64,000 nucleotides of DNA. It comes from Reyranella sp. Lineage in GTDB: Bacteria; Pseudomonadota; Alphaproteobacteria; Reyranellales; Reyranellaceae. Shown here piece by piece: positions 54,157 through 64,000 of this stretch (positions are counted from its first letter, which is position 1; each line of letters opens with the position of its first letter). Made by a program: the position numbers and the translations under genes. The stretch spans positions 1 to 64,000 of the forward strand of contig NZ_SCVH01000106.1 of the NCBI RefSeq assembly GCF_004296935.1, read 5' to 3'. Under the pieces are notes generated by a model. That model was not told the origin of the DNA and did not search any database. It worked only from the letters and a program-made list of their open reading frames with translations.

Positions 54157-54641
54157 CCTTTGGCGGTGCGCAAGGCGGCGCGCCGCTCCAGGCTTTCCTT
54201 CGGCCACATCTTCTTGATGTCGTAGAACTCACGCACCGAAGGTGTGCCTTCGGGCAGCTCGACCCAGGGCTGCTTGGACATGGTGAAGATGTGGATGTCG
54301 GGCGGCATGGCGTCGGGGTTGTCGAGCGTGCCGACGCGCACGAAACGCACGGCATCGCCCGCGCCCGGATAGTTGCTCCACACCGCGATGCGGCAGCTGG
54401 GGCAGCGCCAGATCTTCTGGCCCTTGCCGCTTTCCGACGGCGTCACCACCAGCTCCGGCTCGCCGTTCAGGAGCTCGACCCGGTCGGCCTCGATCATGGC
54501 GTTGAGCGCGAATGCAGTGCCCGTCTCGCGCTGGCACCAGCGGCAGTGGCAGCAGTGCACGAACATCGGCTTCGATGTCAGGCGATAGCGTACCCGGCGG
54601 CAGGTGCAGCCACCCTCATGAGTTTCCGTCTTGCTGGCCAT
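54153..54641 (-). CDS. GFA family zinc-binding protein
   Basis: 162 aa with the glutathione-dependent formaldehyde-activating enzyme fold (DUF636). Zn ligands: CTC near the N-terminus (GGCTCRRVRY), CCHCRWCQ and CPSCRIAVWS. The family is annotated for S-hydroxymethylglutathione formation, but most members are of unknown function. It is convergent with the CigR-like gene, sharing 4 bases. Confidence 0.9.
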   Translation of the reverse strand: MASKTETHEGGCTCRRVRYRLTSKPMFVHCCHCRWCQRETGTAFALNAMIEADRVELLNGEPELVVTPSESGKGQKIWRCPSCRIAVWSNYPGAGDAVRFVRVGTLDNPDAMPPDIHIFTMSKQPWVELPEGTPSVREFYDIKKMWPKESLERRAALRTAKG

Positions 54642-54700
54642 GGCGCGAGTCTCCCGGCTAAGGTCCGCCCCTGAAATAGCATTGGGGCGGGAGAGAAGTC

Positions 54701-55489
54701 ATGGCCGGACGTCTAAAAGACAAGGTAGCGGTGGTGACCGGCGCGGCGCCGCGCGGCGAGGGTGTGGGCAACGGCATGGCGACGGCGATTTTGTTTGCGC
54801 GGGAAGGCGCCAAGGTCGTGCTGGTCAATCGTAGCGCCGAGCGCGCCGAGAAGCTTGCCAGGCAGATCAAGGACGAGGGCGGCGAGGCTTCCGTGTTCGC
54901 GGGCGACGTCGCCCAGGCCGATGTCGCCGAGGCAATGGCCGAGTTCACTGCCAAAAAATACGGCCGCCTCGACATCCTGCACAACAATGTCGGCATCGGC
55001 GGGCCGGGCACGCCCGAGACGGTGACGCTGGAAACCTGGAACAAGGTCCTGGAGGCCAATCTCACCACCACCATGCTGTGCAGCAAGTATTGCCTTCCGA
55101 AGATGAAGGAAGGTGGTGGCGGCTCGATCATCATGGTGTCGTCGATCGCGGGCGCCCTCGGCCTGATGGGCAGTCCGGGTGCAGTGGCCTATGCCACGGC
55201 CAAGGCCGGCCTGCATGGTTTCACGCTCTCGGTCGCGGCCGACTATGCGACAGAGAACATTCGCGCCAACTGTATCGTCGTGGGCTCGGTGCATACGCCG
55301 ATGGTGGCGCATCTCGGTGCCGAGGCACGCGAGCGGCGCAGGAATCTGGTGCCGATGAAGACCGAAGGCACGGCCTGGGACATCGCCCATGGCGCCGTCT
55401 ATCTCGCCTCGGATGAATCGCGTTGGGTGACCGGCGTCCTGCTGCCGATCGACGGCGGCTTGGTGGCGCTCCGGCAGTGGCCGCGCTAG
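54701..55489 (+). CDS. SDR family oxidoreductase
   Basis: 262 aa classical short-chain dehydrogenase. Cofactor site VVTGAAPRGEGVGNGMA, NN(V)G in ILHNNVGIGG, catalytic Ser in VSSIAGALG and Y-x-x-x-K in AVAYATAKAGLHG. The glycine pattern is slightly unusual (GAAPRGEGVG rather than GxxxGIG). It is likely a ketone/alcohol oxidoreductase with NAD(H). Confidence 0.92.
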   Translation: MAGRLKDKVAVVTGAAPRGEGVGNGMATAILFAREGAKVVLVNRSAERAEKLARQIKDEGGEASVFAGDVAQADVAEAMAEFTAKKYGRLDILHNNVGIGGPGTPETVTLETWNKVLEANLTTTMLCSKYCLPKMKEGGGGSIIMVSSIAGALGLMGSPGAVAYATAKAGLHGFTLSVAADYATENIRANCIVVGSVHTPMVAHLGAEARERRRNLVPMKTEGTAWDIAHGAVYLASDESRWVTGVLLPIDGGLVALRQWPR

Positions 55490-55490
55490 C

Positions 55491-57200
<1,710 letters not shown>

Positions 57201-57447
57201 AAACTTACCGGTCCAATCGACGTGTCGCGCTCAGGCGAAGCTGGCGCAGGTGAAGACGTACCGGTGTTGGCGATCAGCTATTCAAGCCGGCGAAAACAGG
57301 GTGCGGCGGCAATCTCGAGCACCCTTTGTAGGGCGTCCCGAGCAAATGGTACTCGGGAGCAACCATGTCAATATGCTAATCGCATCGCCAATGCGGAATA
57401 GCCCTACCGTCAGTGTGGTTCGAGTCGTCTCCCATAACCTACTGAGG

Positions 57448-58344
57448 TTAATCGGAAATCGCCTTCGCGCGCTCCGCCGCGCGGCGGTCGTGGTGCCAAG
57501 TATAAAGGCCGCTCGCCACAATGATGGCTGCACCCGCCAGGGTCCAATGATCGGGAATGTCGCCGAACACCAGCGCGCCCAGCACCGCGGCCCAGACCAG
57601 CAAGGTGTAGCTGTAGGGCTGCACGGCGCCGGCGTCGGCATGGTCGAGCGCCTTGATCAGTGCGTAGTGGGCGAGCGCGCCCAGCAGAGCGATGGCGATC
57701 AACAGGCCCCAGGCCGTCGCATCCGGCCAGCGCCACTGCCACGGGCCGACCAGGGTGGTGGCACCGAAGGCCACGAAGGCCGACCACACGAGCGTCGTGT
57801 CGGGCGAATCGGTGCGCGAGCAGAGCCGGACCAGGACTTGATAGCCTGCCCATAGAAGGGCGCCGAGCAGCGGCAGCAGCAGCGACCAGTCGAGCGCCCT
57901 GAGGCCAGGGCGCACGATCATCAGCATGCCGACGAAGGCGACGGCCACGGCCAGCCAGCGCGCGAGGCCGGCGCGCTCGCCGAGGAAGAGTGCTCCCAGC
58001 GCGATCACGATCAGCGGCGAAGTGGCCGCAACGGCATGGGTGTCGGCCAGCGGCAGGTAGTTGAAGGCCAGCACGAAGACGGCGCTTTCCACCACCGCCA
58101 GCAGCGCCCGGCCCGCCTGCAGCCAGGGACGTTGCGTGCGCGCCGCCGTCAGCAGGCCGCGGCGGCGGACGACAAGCCAAGCAAAGACGCAGAAGACGGC
58201 GTAGCGAATCCACATCATCTGGCCGATGGCATAGTCGGCCACCAGCCACTTGGAGATGGCGTCCATGCTGGCGAAACCTAGCATGGCGAGCATGGTGTAG
58301 AGGGCGCCGAGCGAAGTATTGCTGCGCGCCGCTGCCGATCTCAT
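57448..58344 (-). CDS. DMT/EamA family transporter
   Basis: 298 aa with ten membrane segments in two EamA repeats (ALYTMLAMLGFASMDAISKWL ... and the second half with PYSYTLLVWAAVLGALVFGDIPD). Family members export metabolites or take up nucleosides and amino acids. It overlaps the downstream end of the luciferase-like gene by 4 bp (ATGA) on the same strand, so it is its operon partner. Confidence 0.92.
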   Translation of the reverse strand: MRSAAARSNTSLGALYTMLAMLGFASMDAISKWLVADYAIGQMMWIRYAVFCVFAWLVVRRRGLLTAARTQRPWLQAGRALLAVVESAVFVLAFNYLPLADTHAVAATSPLIVIALGALFLGERAGLARWLAVAVAFVGMLMIVRPGLRALDWSLLLPLLGALLWAGYQVLVRLCSRTDSPDTTLVWSAFVAFGATTLVGPWQWRWPDATAWGLLIAIALLGALAHYALIKALDHADAGAVQPYSYTLLVWAAVLGALVFGDIPDHWTLAGAAIIVASGLYTWHHDRRAAERAKAISD

Positions 58345-59414
58345 TCCGCGGCGGCGACGCGGCGCGTCGGGGGACGGAAGGCGGGGATCACGCGTTCGGC
58401 GAAGAGTTTTAGGCTCTTCATCGTCTTCTCGCGCCCATAGTAGGGCGGATAGTGCAGCAGCAGCGAGGTCATGCCGGTGCGTGACTGCATCTCACGCAAA
58501 CGGGCAATCACCGTCTCGGCCGAGCCATGCAACAGCGTGGTGGCCCGCAGGTCGTCGTAGCTGAGCTGGTTGCCCTTCTCCGACACCGAGCCGAGATAGC
58601 CGCTGGTGCCGGTGCCGCCGAAATGGGCGATGTGGCGCACGATCGCTTCTTCGGTGTCGGCGCGCGCCTGGGCATCGGTATCGGCGATATAGACCCAGCG
58701 CGCGATGTCGATGTTGCCGGCCGCCGGATTCTTGGCGCGCTCGACCGAGGCAAGGCTGAGCTCACGCTTGTAGAGCGCGGTTTGCGCTGCCAGCGTCTCG
58801 ATGCCGGGCAAGGTCGACAGCATCAGGCCGAATCCGTTGCGGCCGCTGTAGCCGATGGAACGATCGGTGCCGCCCGCCATGTAGAGCGGCGGATGCGGCA
58901 TCTGGATGGGATGCGGCAGCATCTCGTAGGGCTCCGCGACAGTGCCGCTGAAATACTTGCCCTTGTGATCCCAGCGACGGCGGTGCCAAGCGTCGAACAT
59001 CAACCCGATCGCTTCCTCGACCATGTCGCGGCGTCCCTCGAAATCCTTGCCCAGCCCTTCGAACTCGTAGGGCCGATAGCCGGAACCCAGGCCGAGCCGA
59101 ACCCGACCATTGGACAGGATGTCGACGAAGGACGTGTTCTCGACGACACGGATCGGGTCGTAGAGGGGGAGCGTGATGACCGCGGCGCCGATGTTAATGC
59201 GGTTGGTTTTGGCCGACAGATAAGCCATGTAGGCGAAGCAGTCCGGCATGATGCCGTAGCCGGTCGCGAAATGATGTTCGGCGATCCAAGCGGTATCGTA
59301 GCCCAGCCGTTCGGCTTCGAGGATCTCGTCGGTCGTGCGGGCATGCACGTCGCGATGCGGGTAAGGCTCTTCCGTCGGGTTGGGATGCGAGGTGAAAAGA
59401 ACGCCGAATTCCAT
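58341..59414 (-). CDS. LLM-class flavin-dependent oxidoreductase
   Basis: 357 aa bacterial-luciferase-like monooxygenase using reduced FMN: MEFGVLFTSHPNPTEEPYP, TAWIAEHHFATGYGIMPD, INIGAAVITLPLYDPIRVVE and VRLGLGSGYRPYEFEGLG. These enzymes oxygenate alkanes, sulphonates, aldehydes and similar compounds. A divergent RhlE-type helicase gene starts about 300 bp away. Confidence 0.92.
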   Translation of the reverse strand: MEFGVLFTSHPNPTEEPYPHRDVHARTTDEILEAERLGYDTAWIAEHHFATGYGIMPDCFAYMAYLSAKTNRINIGAAVITLPLYDPIRVVENTSFVDILSNGRVRLGLGSGYRPYEFEGLGKDFEGRRDMVEEAIGLMFDAWHRRRWDHKGKYFSGTVAEPYEMLPHPIQMPHPPLYMAGGTDRSIGYSGRNGFGLMLSTLPGIETLAAQTALYKRELSLASVERAKNPAAGNIDIARWVYIADTDAQARADTEEAIVRHIAHFGGTGTSGYLGSVSEKGNQLSYDDLRATTLLHGSAETVIARLREMQSRTGMTSLLLHYPPYYGREKTMKSLKLFAERVIPAFRPPTRRVAAAE

Positions 59415-59493
59415 CTGGCCACTTTCCTCTGCGTCTTGGTCGAACCGATCCTATGGCTGCCTCTGGGTGCTGGCCATGCCACAGTTTCGCCAC

Positions 59494-59522
59494 TTGACTT
59501 CGCTGCGCCGCACCATCATAAC
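59494..59522 (+). promoter_or_regulatory. Likely promoter for the DEAD-box helicase gene
   Basis: TTGACT (59494-59499), 17-bp spacer, CATAAC (59517-59522). It would give a leader of about 190 nt before the helicase GTG, a feature shared by many cold-responsive RNA helicase genes. The rest of the 59415-59720 gap, between divergent genes, shows nothing else I can name. Confidence 0.45.
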
Positions 59523-59720
59523 CCCGCCAGCCCGCTGCTTCGTGGGCTGATCAAGGTTTCTCGCGATCGCGCGACGCGCCCCATTTCTTGTGACGGCGCT
59601 TCATCCCGAGACAATCCCCAAAGCAAGAGCCGTCCCAGCCGCGCGCGGGAACGGGCCAAAAGCCGCCCTACATACGCGTGCCCGAAAGGCACGGTGGGCG
59701 GCGAGAAGGACTATTTTCAA

Positions 59721-61457
59721 GTGAGTGAAGTTTCGTTTGCGGATCTCGGCCTGTCCGAGCCGCTGCTGCGTGCCCTGCACGGAGCGAAGTACACCACCCC
59801 CACGCCGATCCAGGCGCGTACCATTCCGGCGCTGCTCAAGGGCCGCGACGTGCTGGGCATCGCCCAGACCGGCACCGGCAAGACGGCGGCTTTCGCGCTG
59901 CCCGTCCTGCAGCTGCTTGCCGCTTCCGGCGAACGCGCCCAGCCGAAGAGCCCGCGGGCGCTCGTGCTGGCGCCGACCCGTGAGCTTGCCGTGCAGATCG
60001 CGCGCAGCTTCGACACCTACGGCCGCGGCCTCGGCCTGCGCCTGTGCACCGTCGTCGGTGGTCTCGGCTACGGTCGTCAGATCGAAACGCTGGCGCGCGG
60101 CGTCGACATCCTGATCGCCACACCCGGCCGTCTGCTCGACCTCGTCGAGCGCGGCAACGTGAAGCTCGGCAACGTCACCTTCTTCGTGCTCGACGAAGCC
60201 GATCGCATGTTCGACATGGGCTTCATCCGTGACGTCCGCCGCATCGCCGGCTCTGTCTCGAAGAACCGCCAGACGCTGCTGTTCTCGGCCACCATGCCGA
60301 GCGACATCGCCAAGCTCTCCTCGGAGATCCTTAAGAACCCGGAGAAGGTCGAGATCGCGGCCCAGGGCAAGCCGATCGAGAAGATCGAGCAGCGCGTCTA
60401 TTACGTGAACGCCTCCAGCAAGCGCCAGTTGCTGAGCCATCTGCTGTCCGACGCGGCGCTCGAGCGCGTGATCGTGTTCACCCGCACCAAGCGCGGCGCC
60501 AACCGGGTTGCCGAGGCGCTCGAGGACCGCGGCGTGCGTTCCGAGGCGATCCACGGCAACAAGAGCCAGAACGCCCGTCAGAAGGCGCTCGACAACTTCA
60601 GCCGCGGCAAGGCCCGCGTGCTGGTCGCCACCGATCTCGCCTCGCGCGGCATCGATGTGCAGGGCGTGACCCACGTCATCAATTACGAGCTGCCGGCCGA
60701 CGCCGAGAGTTACGTCCATCGCATCGGCCGCACCGCGCGCGCCGGTGCCTCGGGCATTGCCGTGTCGTTCTGTGATTCGAGCGAGCGCGGCCAGCTACGC
60801 AGCATCGAGAAGCTCACCCGTCAGCCGATCGCCGTCGTGGCGACGCCGGCCAACGAGGACATGCCGGTAATGCCGGTGGTGGCACGCACCCGCGAGGAGC
60901 GCGACCCCCGTGACGAGCGCGGTCGCGATGAGCGTCCGCGCGGTCGCGGTCCGGGTGGTCCCGGCCGTTCACGTTCCTTCGGCGACCGTCCGCGGTCGTT
61001 CGGCGGCGGCCATGGTGGCGATCGTCCCAACGGTCCGCCGCGTGGACCACGCCCGCAGGGCGATCGACCGCATGGTGATCGTCCTCAGGGTGATCGCCCG
61101 CAAGGTGAGCGCCAGTGGTCGCGGGGTGATTTCCGTGATCGTCCGCAGGGTGATCGCCCTCAAGGCGACCGTCCGCGTTCCTTCGGCGATCGTCCGAATG
61201 GCCCGCCGCGCGGCGACCGTTCTCATGGTGATCGCCCGCACGACGATCGTCCCCGCTTCGATCGCCCGCAAGGCGACCGCCCCCAAGGTGACCGTCCCCA
61301 CGGTGATCGTCCGCAAGGCGACCGCCCGCGCTCTTTCGGCGATCGTCCGAATGGCCCGCCGCGTGGCGATCGTCCGCAAGGCGACCGCCCGCATGGCGAC
61401 CGTCCGCGTTCGAACGGCGGCGCCCGCCGCTTCGGTGGCCGGGGTCGCGCAGCCTAG
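59721..61457 (+). CDS. DEAD-box RNA helicase, RhlE type, with repeat-rich tail
   Basis: 578 aa ATP-dependent RNA helicase. Q motif TPTPIQ, motif I AQTGTGKT (48-55), Ia PTREL, II DEAD (158-161), III SAT (189-191), and VI HRIGRTARAG. Residues from about 384 to the end form a basic, disordered tail built of GDRPQ/H-GDRP repeats with RSFGDRPNGPPRGDR blocks, comparable to RGG-type RNA-binding tails. The start is GTG at 59721, giving VSEVSFADLGLS, the standard RhlE beginning; AGAAGGA is 11 bases upstream, and a GTG 30 bases upstream is the alternative. Confidence 0.92.
   Translation: MSEVSFADLGLSEPLLRALHGAKYTTPTPIQARTIPALLKGRDVLGIAQTGTGKTAAFALPVLQLLAASGERAQPKSPRALVLAPTRELAVQIARSFDTYGRGLGLRLCTVVGGLGYGRQIETLARGVDILIATPGRLLDLVERGNVKLGNVTFFVLDEADRMFDMGFIRDVRRIAGSVSKNRQTLLFSATMPSDIAKLSSEILKNPEKVEIAAQGKPIEKIEQRVYYVNASSKRQLLSHLLSDAALERVIVFTRTKRGANRVAEALEDRGVRSEAIHGNKSQNARQKALDNFSRGKARVLVATDLASRGIDVQGVTHVINYELPADAESYVHRIGRTARAGASGIAVSFCDSSERGQLRSIEKLTRQPIAVVATPANEDMPVMPVVARTREERDPRDERGRDERPRGRGPGGPGRSRSFGDRPRSFGGGHGGDRPNGPPRGPRPQGDRPHGDRPQGDRPQGERQWSRGDFRDRPQGDRPQGDRPRSFGDRPNGPPRGDRSHGDRPHDDRPRFDRPQGDRPQGDRPHGDRPQGDRPRSFGDRPNGPPRGDRPQGDRPHGDRPRSNGGARRFGGRGRAA
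61045..61445 (+). repeat. Tandem GDRP-coding repeats in the helicase tail
   Basis: Many degenerate 12-15-bp units of the form GGCGATCGTCCGCAA or GGTGATCGCCCGCAA encode GDRPQ/H. A longer block (61169-61215) recurs 154 bp on (61323-61369) with few changes and codes for RSFGDRPNGPPRGDR. Such DNA can slip or recombine, so tail length may vary between strains. Confidence 0.8.
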
Positions 61458-61478
61458 TCGCTTGTACCCAAGCGACGG

Positions 61479-62408
61479 TTAGACAATTCCTTCCTCACGG
61501 AAGATTTCGAGACACTTGCGAAGAGCGCGCTCATATCGGGCGCGCTCTTTCGCTATGGACTCATCGTTCCACGGAAAGAACCCGGCCTTGGTCTTGAAGC
61601 CGATGCGGCCCTCGTCAACGTTGCGCTGGAGCACGGGCGGCGGGCCGTCGGCATTGGTGAGGTCGGGCCAGATGATCTTCGCGACTGCGCAAGTCGTGTC
61701 CCAACCCGAATGCTCCTTCTGCATGATCGGGCCGGCAGCGGCGTAGCGGAAACCGAAGGAGAGACGCACCGTGGCGTCGACATCTTCAGGCGAGGCGACA
61801 CCCTGCTCGATCAGCCATAGCGCCTCGCGCATCAGGGCGCCCTGGATGCGGTTGCCAAGAAAGCCGATCACGTCCTTCTTCACCTGCACCGGCCGTTTGC
61901 CCAGCGAACTCATGATTGCGCCGACCTTCTCGGCAGTCGGGATGTCGGTGTGGACGGAGCGGACTACCTCGACCAGCGGGATCAGATGGGCGGGCATGAA
62001 GAAATGCAGCCCCATCATGCGCGCCTGCGTCTTCAGGCCCTTGGCGATCTCGCTGATGGGGAAGCTCGATGAATTCGAGGTGAGGGCGCAGTCGGGCCGG
62101 GCCAGCTTCTCCATGTCGGCGAAGATCTGCTGCTTCAGCACCAGGTCCTCGGTCACCGTCTCGACCACCATGTTGATCTTGGGCCACGGCGCCTCGGCCA
62201 GGGTCGCGTAGGTGGCGAGGCCCGAGGTGTCGGCGGGCTTGCCCATCGACGTCAGCGCTTTGCCAGCTGCAACGGCCAGGCCGTCGCGTGTGGAAGCCGA
62301 GCGCGACACCACGTCGACCCTCCAGCCGCCGCCCAGGAACATGGCGATGATGCCCACGCCCATGGTGCCGCCGCCCAGCACGAGCGCGCGTTGTTCGCTT
62401 TGCGACAT
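61479..62408 (-). CDS. 3-hydroxyacyl-CoA dehydrogenase family protein
   Basis: 309 aa NAD-dependent dehydrogenase of the HAD/HBD type. Rossmann GGGTMG (12-17), SNSSSFPISEIAKGL, GLHFFMPAHLIPLVEVVRS with the catalytic His, and FLGNRIQGALMREAL from the second domain. It oxidises L-3-hydroxyacyl-CoA or a related hydroxy-acid. The ATG at 62408 is chosen since the open frame upstream has no homology. It is divergent from a crotonase gene by 83 bp. Confidence 0.92.
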   Translation of the reverse strand: MSQSEQRALVLGGGTMGVGIIAMFLGGGWRVDVVSRSASTRDGLAVAAGKALTSMGKPADTSGLATYATLAEAPWPKINMVVETVTEDLVLKQQIFADMEKLARPDCALTSNSSSFPISEIAKGLKTQARMMGLHFFMPAHLIPLVEVVRSVHTDIPTAEKVGAIMSSLGKRPVQVKKDVIGFLGNRIQGALMREALWLIEQGVASPEDVDATVRLSFGFRYAAAGPIMQKEHSGWDTTCAVAKIIWPDLTNADGPPPVLQRNVDEGRIGFKTKAGFFPWNDESIAKERARYERALRKCLEIFREEGIV

Positions 62409-62491
62409 TCTTTGTCCTCCCATATCGACGAGCCCCCGGGGGCGGGGCAATATCCGCGACCAATTCATCGGCTTCAACCCGGGGGAAACGC

Positions 62492-63265
62492 ATGAGCGCC
62501 ACCTACAAAGACATCGGCATCAGCACCGAAGGCCATGTCGGCATCGTCGAGATCCAGCGGCCGCCGCACAATTTCTTCGACAATTCGCTGATCAACCAGA
62601 TCGCCGACGCATTCGAGGCCTTCGACAAGGACATGAACATCCGCGCCTATGTGCTGTGCGCGCAGGGCAAGTCGTTCTGCGCCGGCGCTGATTTCGCCAA
62701 CCGGCCGCAGACCGGTGCGGCCGAGAGCGGAAAGCATCTCTACAAGGAGGCGACCCGCCTGTTCCGCGCCAAGAAGCCGAGTGTGGCCGCAGTACAGGGC
62801 CCGGCAATCGGCGGTGGCCTTGGCCTCGCCGTGATGCCCGACTTCCGAGTTACCTGCGCCGAGGGCCGCTTCGCCGCCAACTTCACGCGCCTCGGGTTCC
62901 ATCCCGGCTTTTCGCTGACCTACACGCTGCCGCGCCTGATCGGTCAGCAGAAGGCAAACTTGCTATTCTATACCGGCCGCCGGGTCGGCGGTGAGGAAGC
63001 CGTCGCCATGGGCCTGGCCGACGTGCTGGTGCCGCTCGCCGACGTACGCAAGGCCGCCATCGCGCTCGCCACCGAGATCGCCGAAGGCGCACCACTCGCC
63101 GTGCAGTCGACGCGCGAGACCATGCGCCGCGGCTTCGCCGACGCCGCCGAAATCGCGACCGAACGCGAGCTCACCGAGCAGGACTGGACGCGCAAGACCG
63201 AGGACTTCAAGGAAGGCATCAAGTCCTATGCCGAGAAGCGGCCGGGCAACTGGAAGGGTCGCTGA
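62492..63265 (+). CDS. Enoyl-CoA hydratase/isomerase family protein
   Basis: 257 aa crotonase: VGIVEIQRPPHNFFDNSLI, AQGKSFCAGADF and AVQGPAIGGGLGLAVMPDFRVTCAEGRFAANFTRLGFHPGFS. The usual acidic pair is not obvious; the F-H-P-G-F segment replaces the G-E-x-G region, so it may be an isomerase or hydrolase. GGGGGAA stands upstream of the ATG. It precedes the terminal SDR by 5 bp. Confidence 0.9.
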   Translation: MSATYKDIGISTEGHVGIVEIQRPPHNFFDNSLINQIADAFEAFDKDMNIRAYVLCAQGKSFCAGADFANRPQTGAAESGKHLYKEATRLFRAKKPSVAAVQGPAIGGGLGLAVMPDFRVTCAEGRFAANFTRLGFHPGFSLTYTLPRLIGQQKANLLFYTGRRVGGEEAVAMGLADVLVPLADVRKAAIALATEIAEGAPLAVQSTRETMRRGFADAAEIATERELTEQDWTRKTEDFKEGIKSYAEKRPGNWKGR

Positions 63266-63270
63266 GCCAG

Positions 63271-64000
63271 ATGGGTCAGGTTTCGGGCAAGGTCGCCGTC
63301 GTTACCGGCGGTGCCTCGGGAATCGGCGAGGCCTGCTCCGAGACGCTGGCCCGCGAGGGCGCTGCAGTCCTCATCACCGACATCGACGATGCGCTCGGCA
63401 AGGAAGTCGTCCTGCGCATCGCGAAGGCCGGCGGCAAGGCGCACTATCTGCACCATGATGTGCGCGACGAGGCAGGCTGGTCCGGTGTGATCGCCGAGGC
63501 GGAGAAGCGCTTCGGCCGGCTCGACATCATGGTGGCCAATGCCGGCATCGGCGTGATGGCGCCGATCGCCGAGATGACCCTGGCCGACTGGCAGCGCCAG
63601 CAGGCGATCAACCTCGACGGCGTGTTCCTCTCCATCAAGCATGCCATCCCGGCGCTGAAGCGCGCCGGCGGCGGCTCGCTGGTGCTGATGTCGTCGATCG
63701 CGGGCCTGCGCGGGGCGCCGGGCCTTGCCGCCTATTCGGCGACCAAGGGCGGTGTGCGGCTCTTGGCCAAGTCAGTGGCGCTGGAACATGCCGCCGACAA
63801 TATCCGTTGCAATTCCGTCCACCCCGGCATCATCGCCACGCCGATCTGGGGCAAGATCCCGACCGGCGCCGAAGGCAATCGCCGCAACGCGCCGATCGAT
63901 CCGCACGAACGCGCCGCACAGTCCGTGCCGCTGCCGCGCGTCGGCGAGGCGCAGGACATCGCCAACGGCGTGCTGTTCCTCTGCACCGAGGCGGCCAACT
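63271..64000 (+). CDS. SDR family oxidoreductase (3' end outside window)
   Basis: At least 243 codons. Cofactor motif VVTGGASGIGEA (about 10-21), NAG in IMVANAGIGV, catalytic Ser in LMSSIAGLRG and Y-x-x-x-K in AAYSATKGGVRL, then the NSVHPGIIATPIWG segment. It lacks only the last few residues. It sits 5 bp after the crotonase, so together with the divergent 3-hydroxyacyl-CoA dehydrogenase it suggests acyl-CoA or alcohol oxidation. Confidence 0.9.
   Translation, partial: MGQVSGKVAVVTGGASGIGEACSETLAREGAAVLITDIDDALGKEVVLRIAKAGGKAHYLHHDVRDEAGWSGVIAEAEKRFGRLDIMVANAGIGVMAPIAEMTLADWQRQQAINLDGVFLSIKHAIPALKRAGGGSLVLMSSIAGLRGAPGLAAYSATKGGVRLLAKSVALEHAADNIRCNSVHPGIIATPIWGKIPTGAEGNRRNAPIDPHERAAQSVPLPRVGEAQDIANGVLFLCTEAAN

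Noticed and set aside
57201-57447. Regulatory RNA in the gap between the fatty-acyl-AMP ligase and the EamA gene
   Set aside because: No stable structure, promoter or known motif could be picked out by eye; the gap is noted as empty.
61045-61445. Possible CRISPR array
   Set aside because: The repeats are degenerate, in-frame coding units without regular unique spacers; no cas genes are present.
60910-61482. A Val/Ala/Arg-rich frame overlapping the helicase tail
   Set aside because: It is the +1 reading of the GDRP repeats; the helicase frame has the homology and codon pattern.

Overview
This window is about 64 kb of GC-rich DNA from an alphaproteobacterial chromosome. The housekeeping order (atpD-atpC, rppH, yibQ-like, ctpA, gpmI, rlmH, nadD/rsfS, proA, proB, obgE, rpmA, rplU) is typical of Alphaproteobacteria. 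The accessory part is rich in Bug/TctC solute receptors, CoA enzymes, flavin monooxygenases and oxoprolinases, which suggests a soil or aquatic member of the Rhodospirillales/Hyphomicrobiales; a Reyranella-like organism is a guess.

Region 1 (1-13.6 kb), core genes. The 3' part of the F1 ATPase operon (atpD partial, atpC) and a ferritin-like diiron protein run on the + strand. A long minus-strand series then runs from a strong sigma70-type promoter (about 13.6 kb) through rplU, rpmA, an intrinsic terminator, obgE, proB, proA, nadD-rsfS, rlmH, an unknown secreted protein, gpmI, ctpA, a divergent polysaccharide deacetylase and rppH. Most junctions from obgE to rlmH and from yibQ to rppH are ATGA/GTGA/TGATG overlaps. 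The nadD and rsfS domains lie in one uninterrupted frame; the place where an RsfS start codon is expected reads ATC behind a good Shine-Dalgarno sequence.

Region 2 (13.6-21.1 kb), mosaic. A repeat-bearing gap, a PLP-dependent decarboxylase, and a tRNA-Ser(CGA) whose CCA end is the first arm of a perfect 20-bp inverted repeat. A broken copy of the tRNA 3' end follows, then a small toxin-antitoxin-like pair. After these come a Baeyer-Villiger-type monooxygenase, a 215-bp MITE-like element with terminal inverted repeats, an aldo/keto reductase, a universal stress protein, a Bug receptor and a tiny lipoprotein.

Region 3 (21.1-30.5 kb), a minus-strand catabolic cluster: class V aminotransferase-like enzyme, Bug receptor, HyuA and HyuB hydantoinase/oxoprolinase subunits, SMP-30 lactonase, MFS transporter and a tartrate-dehydratase-like enolase-superfamily enzyme. 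It looks like uptake and ring opening or dehydration of a hydroxy-acid or lactam-type substrate.

Region 4 (30.6-42.5 kb), stress and iron. A DUF1127 protein, a coupled otsB-GH15-otsA trehalose operon, then on the minus strand an alpha/beta hydrolase, a CaiB CoA-transferase, a metallophosphoesterase interrupted by one in-frame TAG, a Ser/Thr kinase fused to a universal-stress domain, and a PPOX flavoprotein. FeoA and FeoB follow on the + strand behind a Fur-box-like dyad.

Region 5 (42.2-64 kb), transport and acyl-CoA/xenobiotic metabolism. DUF486 protein, a third Bug receptor, a complete TRAP transporter (DctP, DctQ, DctM), amidase, TauE/SafE exporter, three enoyl-CoA hydratases, quinone-oxidoreductase-type reductase, GST, epoxide hydrolase, CigR/RcnB-like protein, GFA protein, SDRs, an orphan fatty-acyl-AMP ligase, DMT transporter, luciferase-like monooxygenase, an RhlE-type DEAD-box helicase with a long GDRP-repeat tail, and a 3-hydroxyacyl-CoA dehydrogenase. 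The last gene, an SDR, runs off the window.
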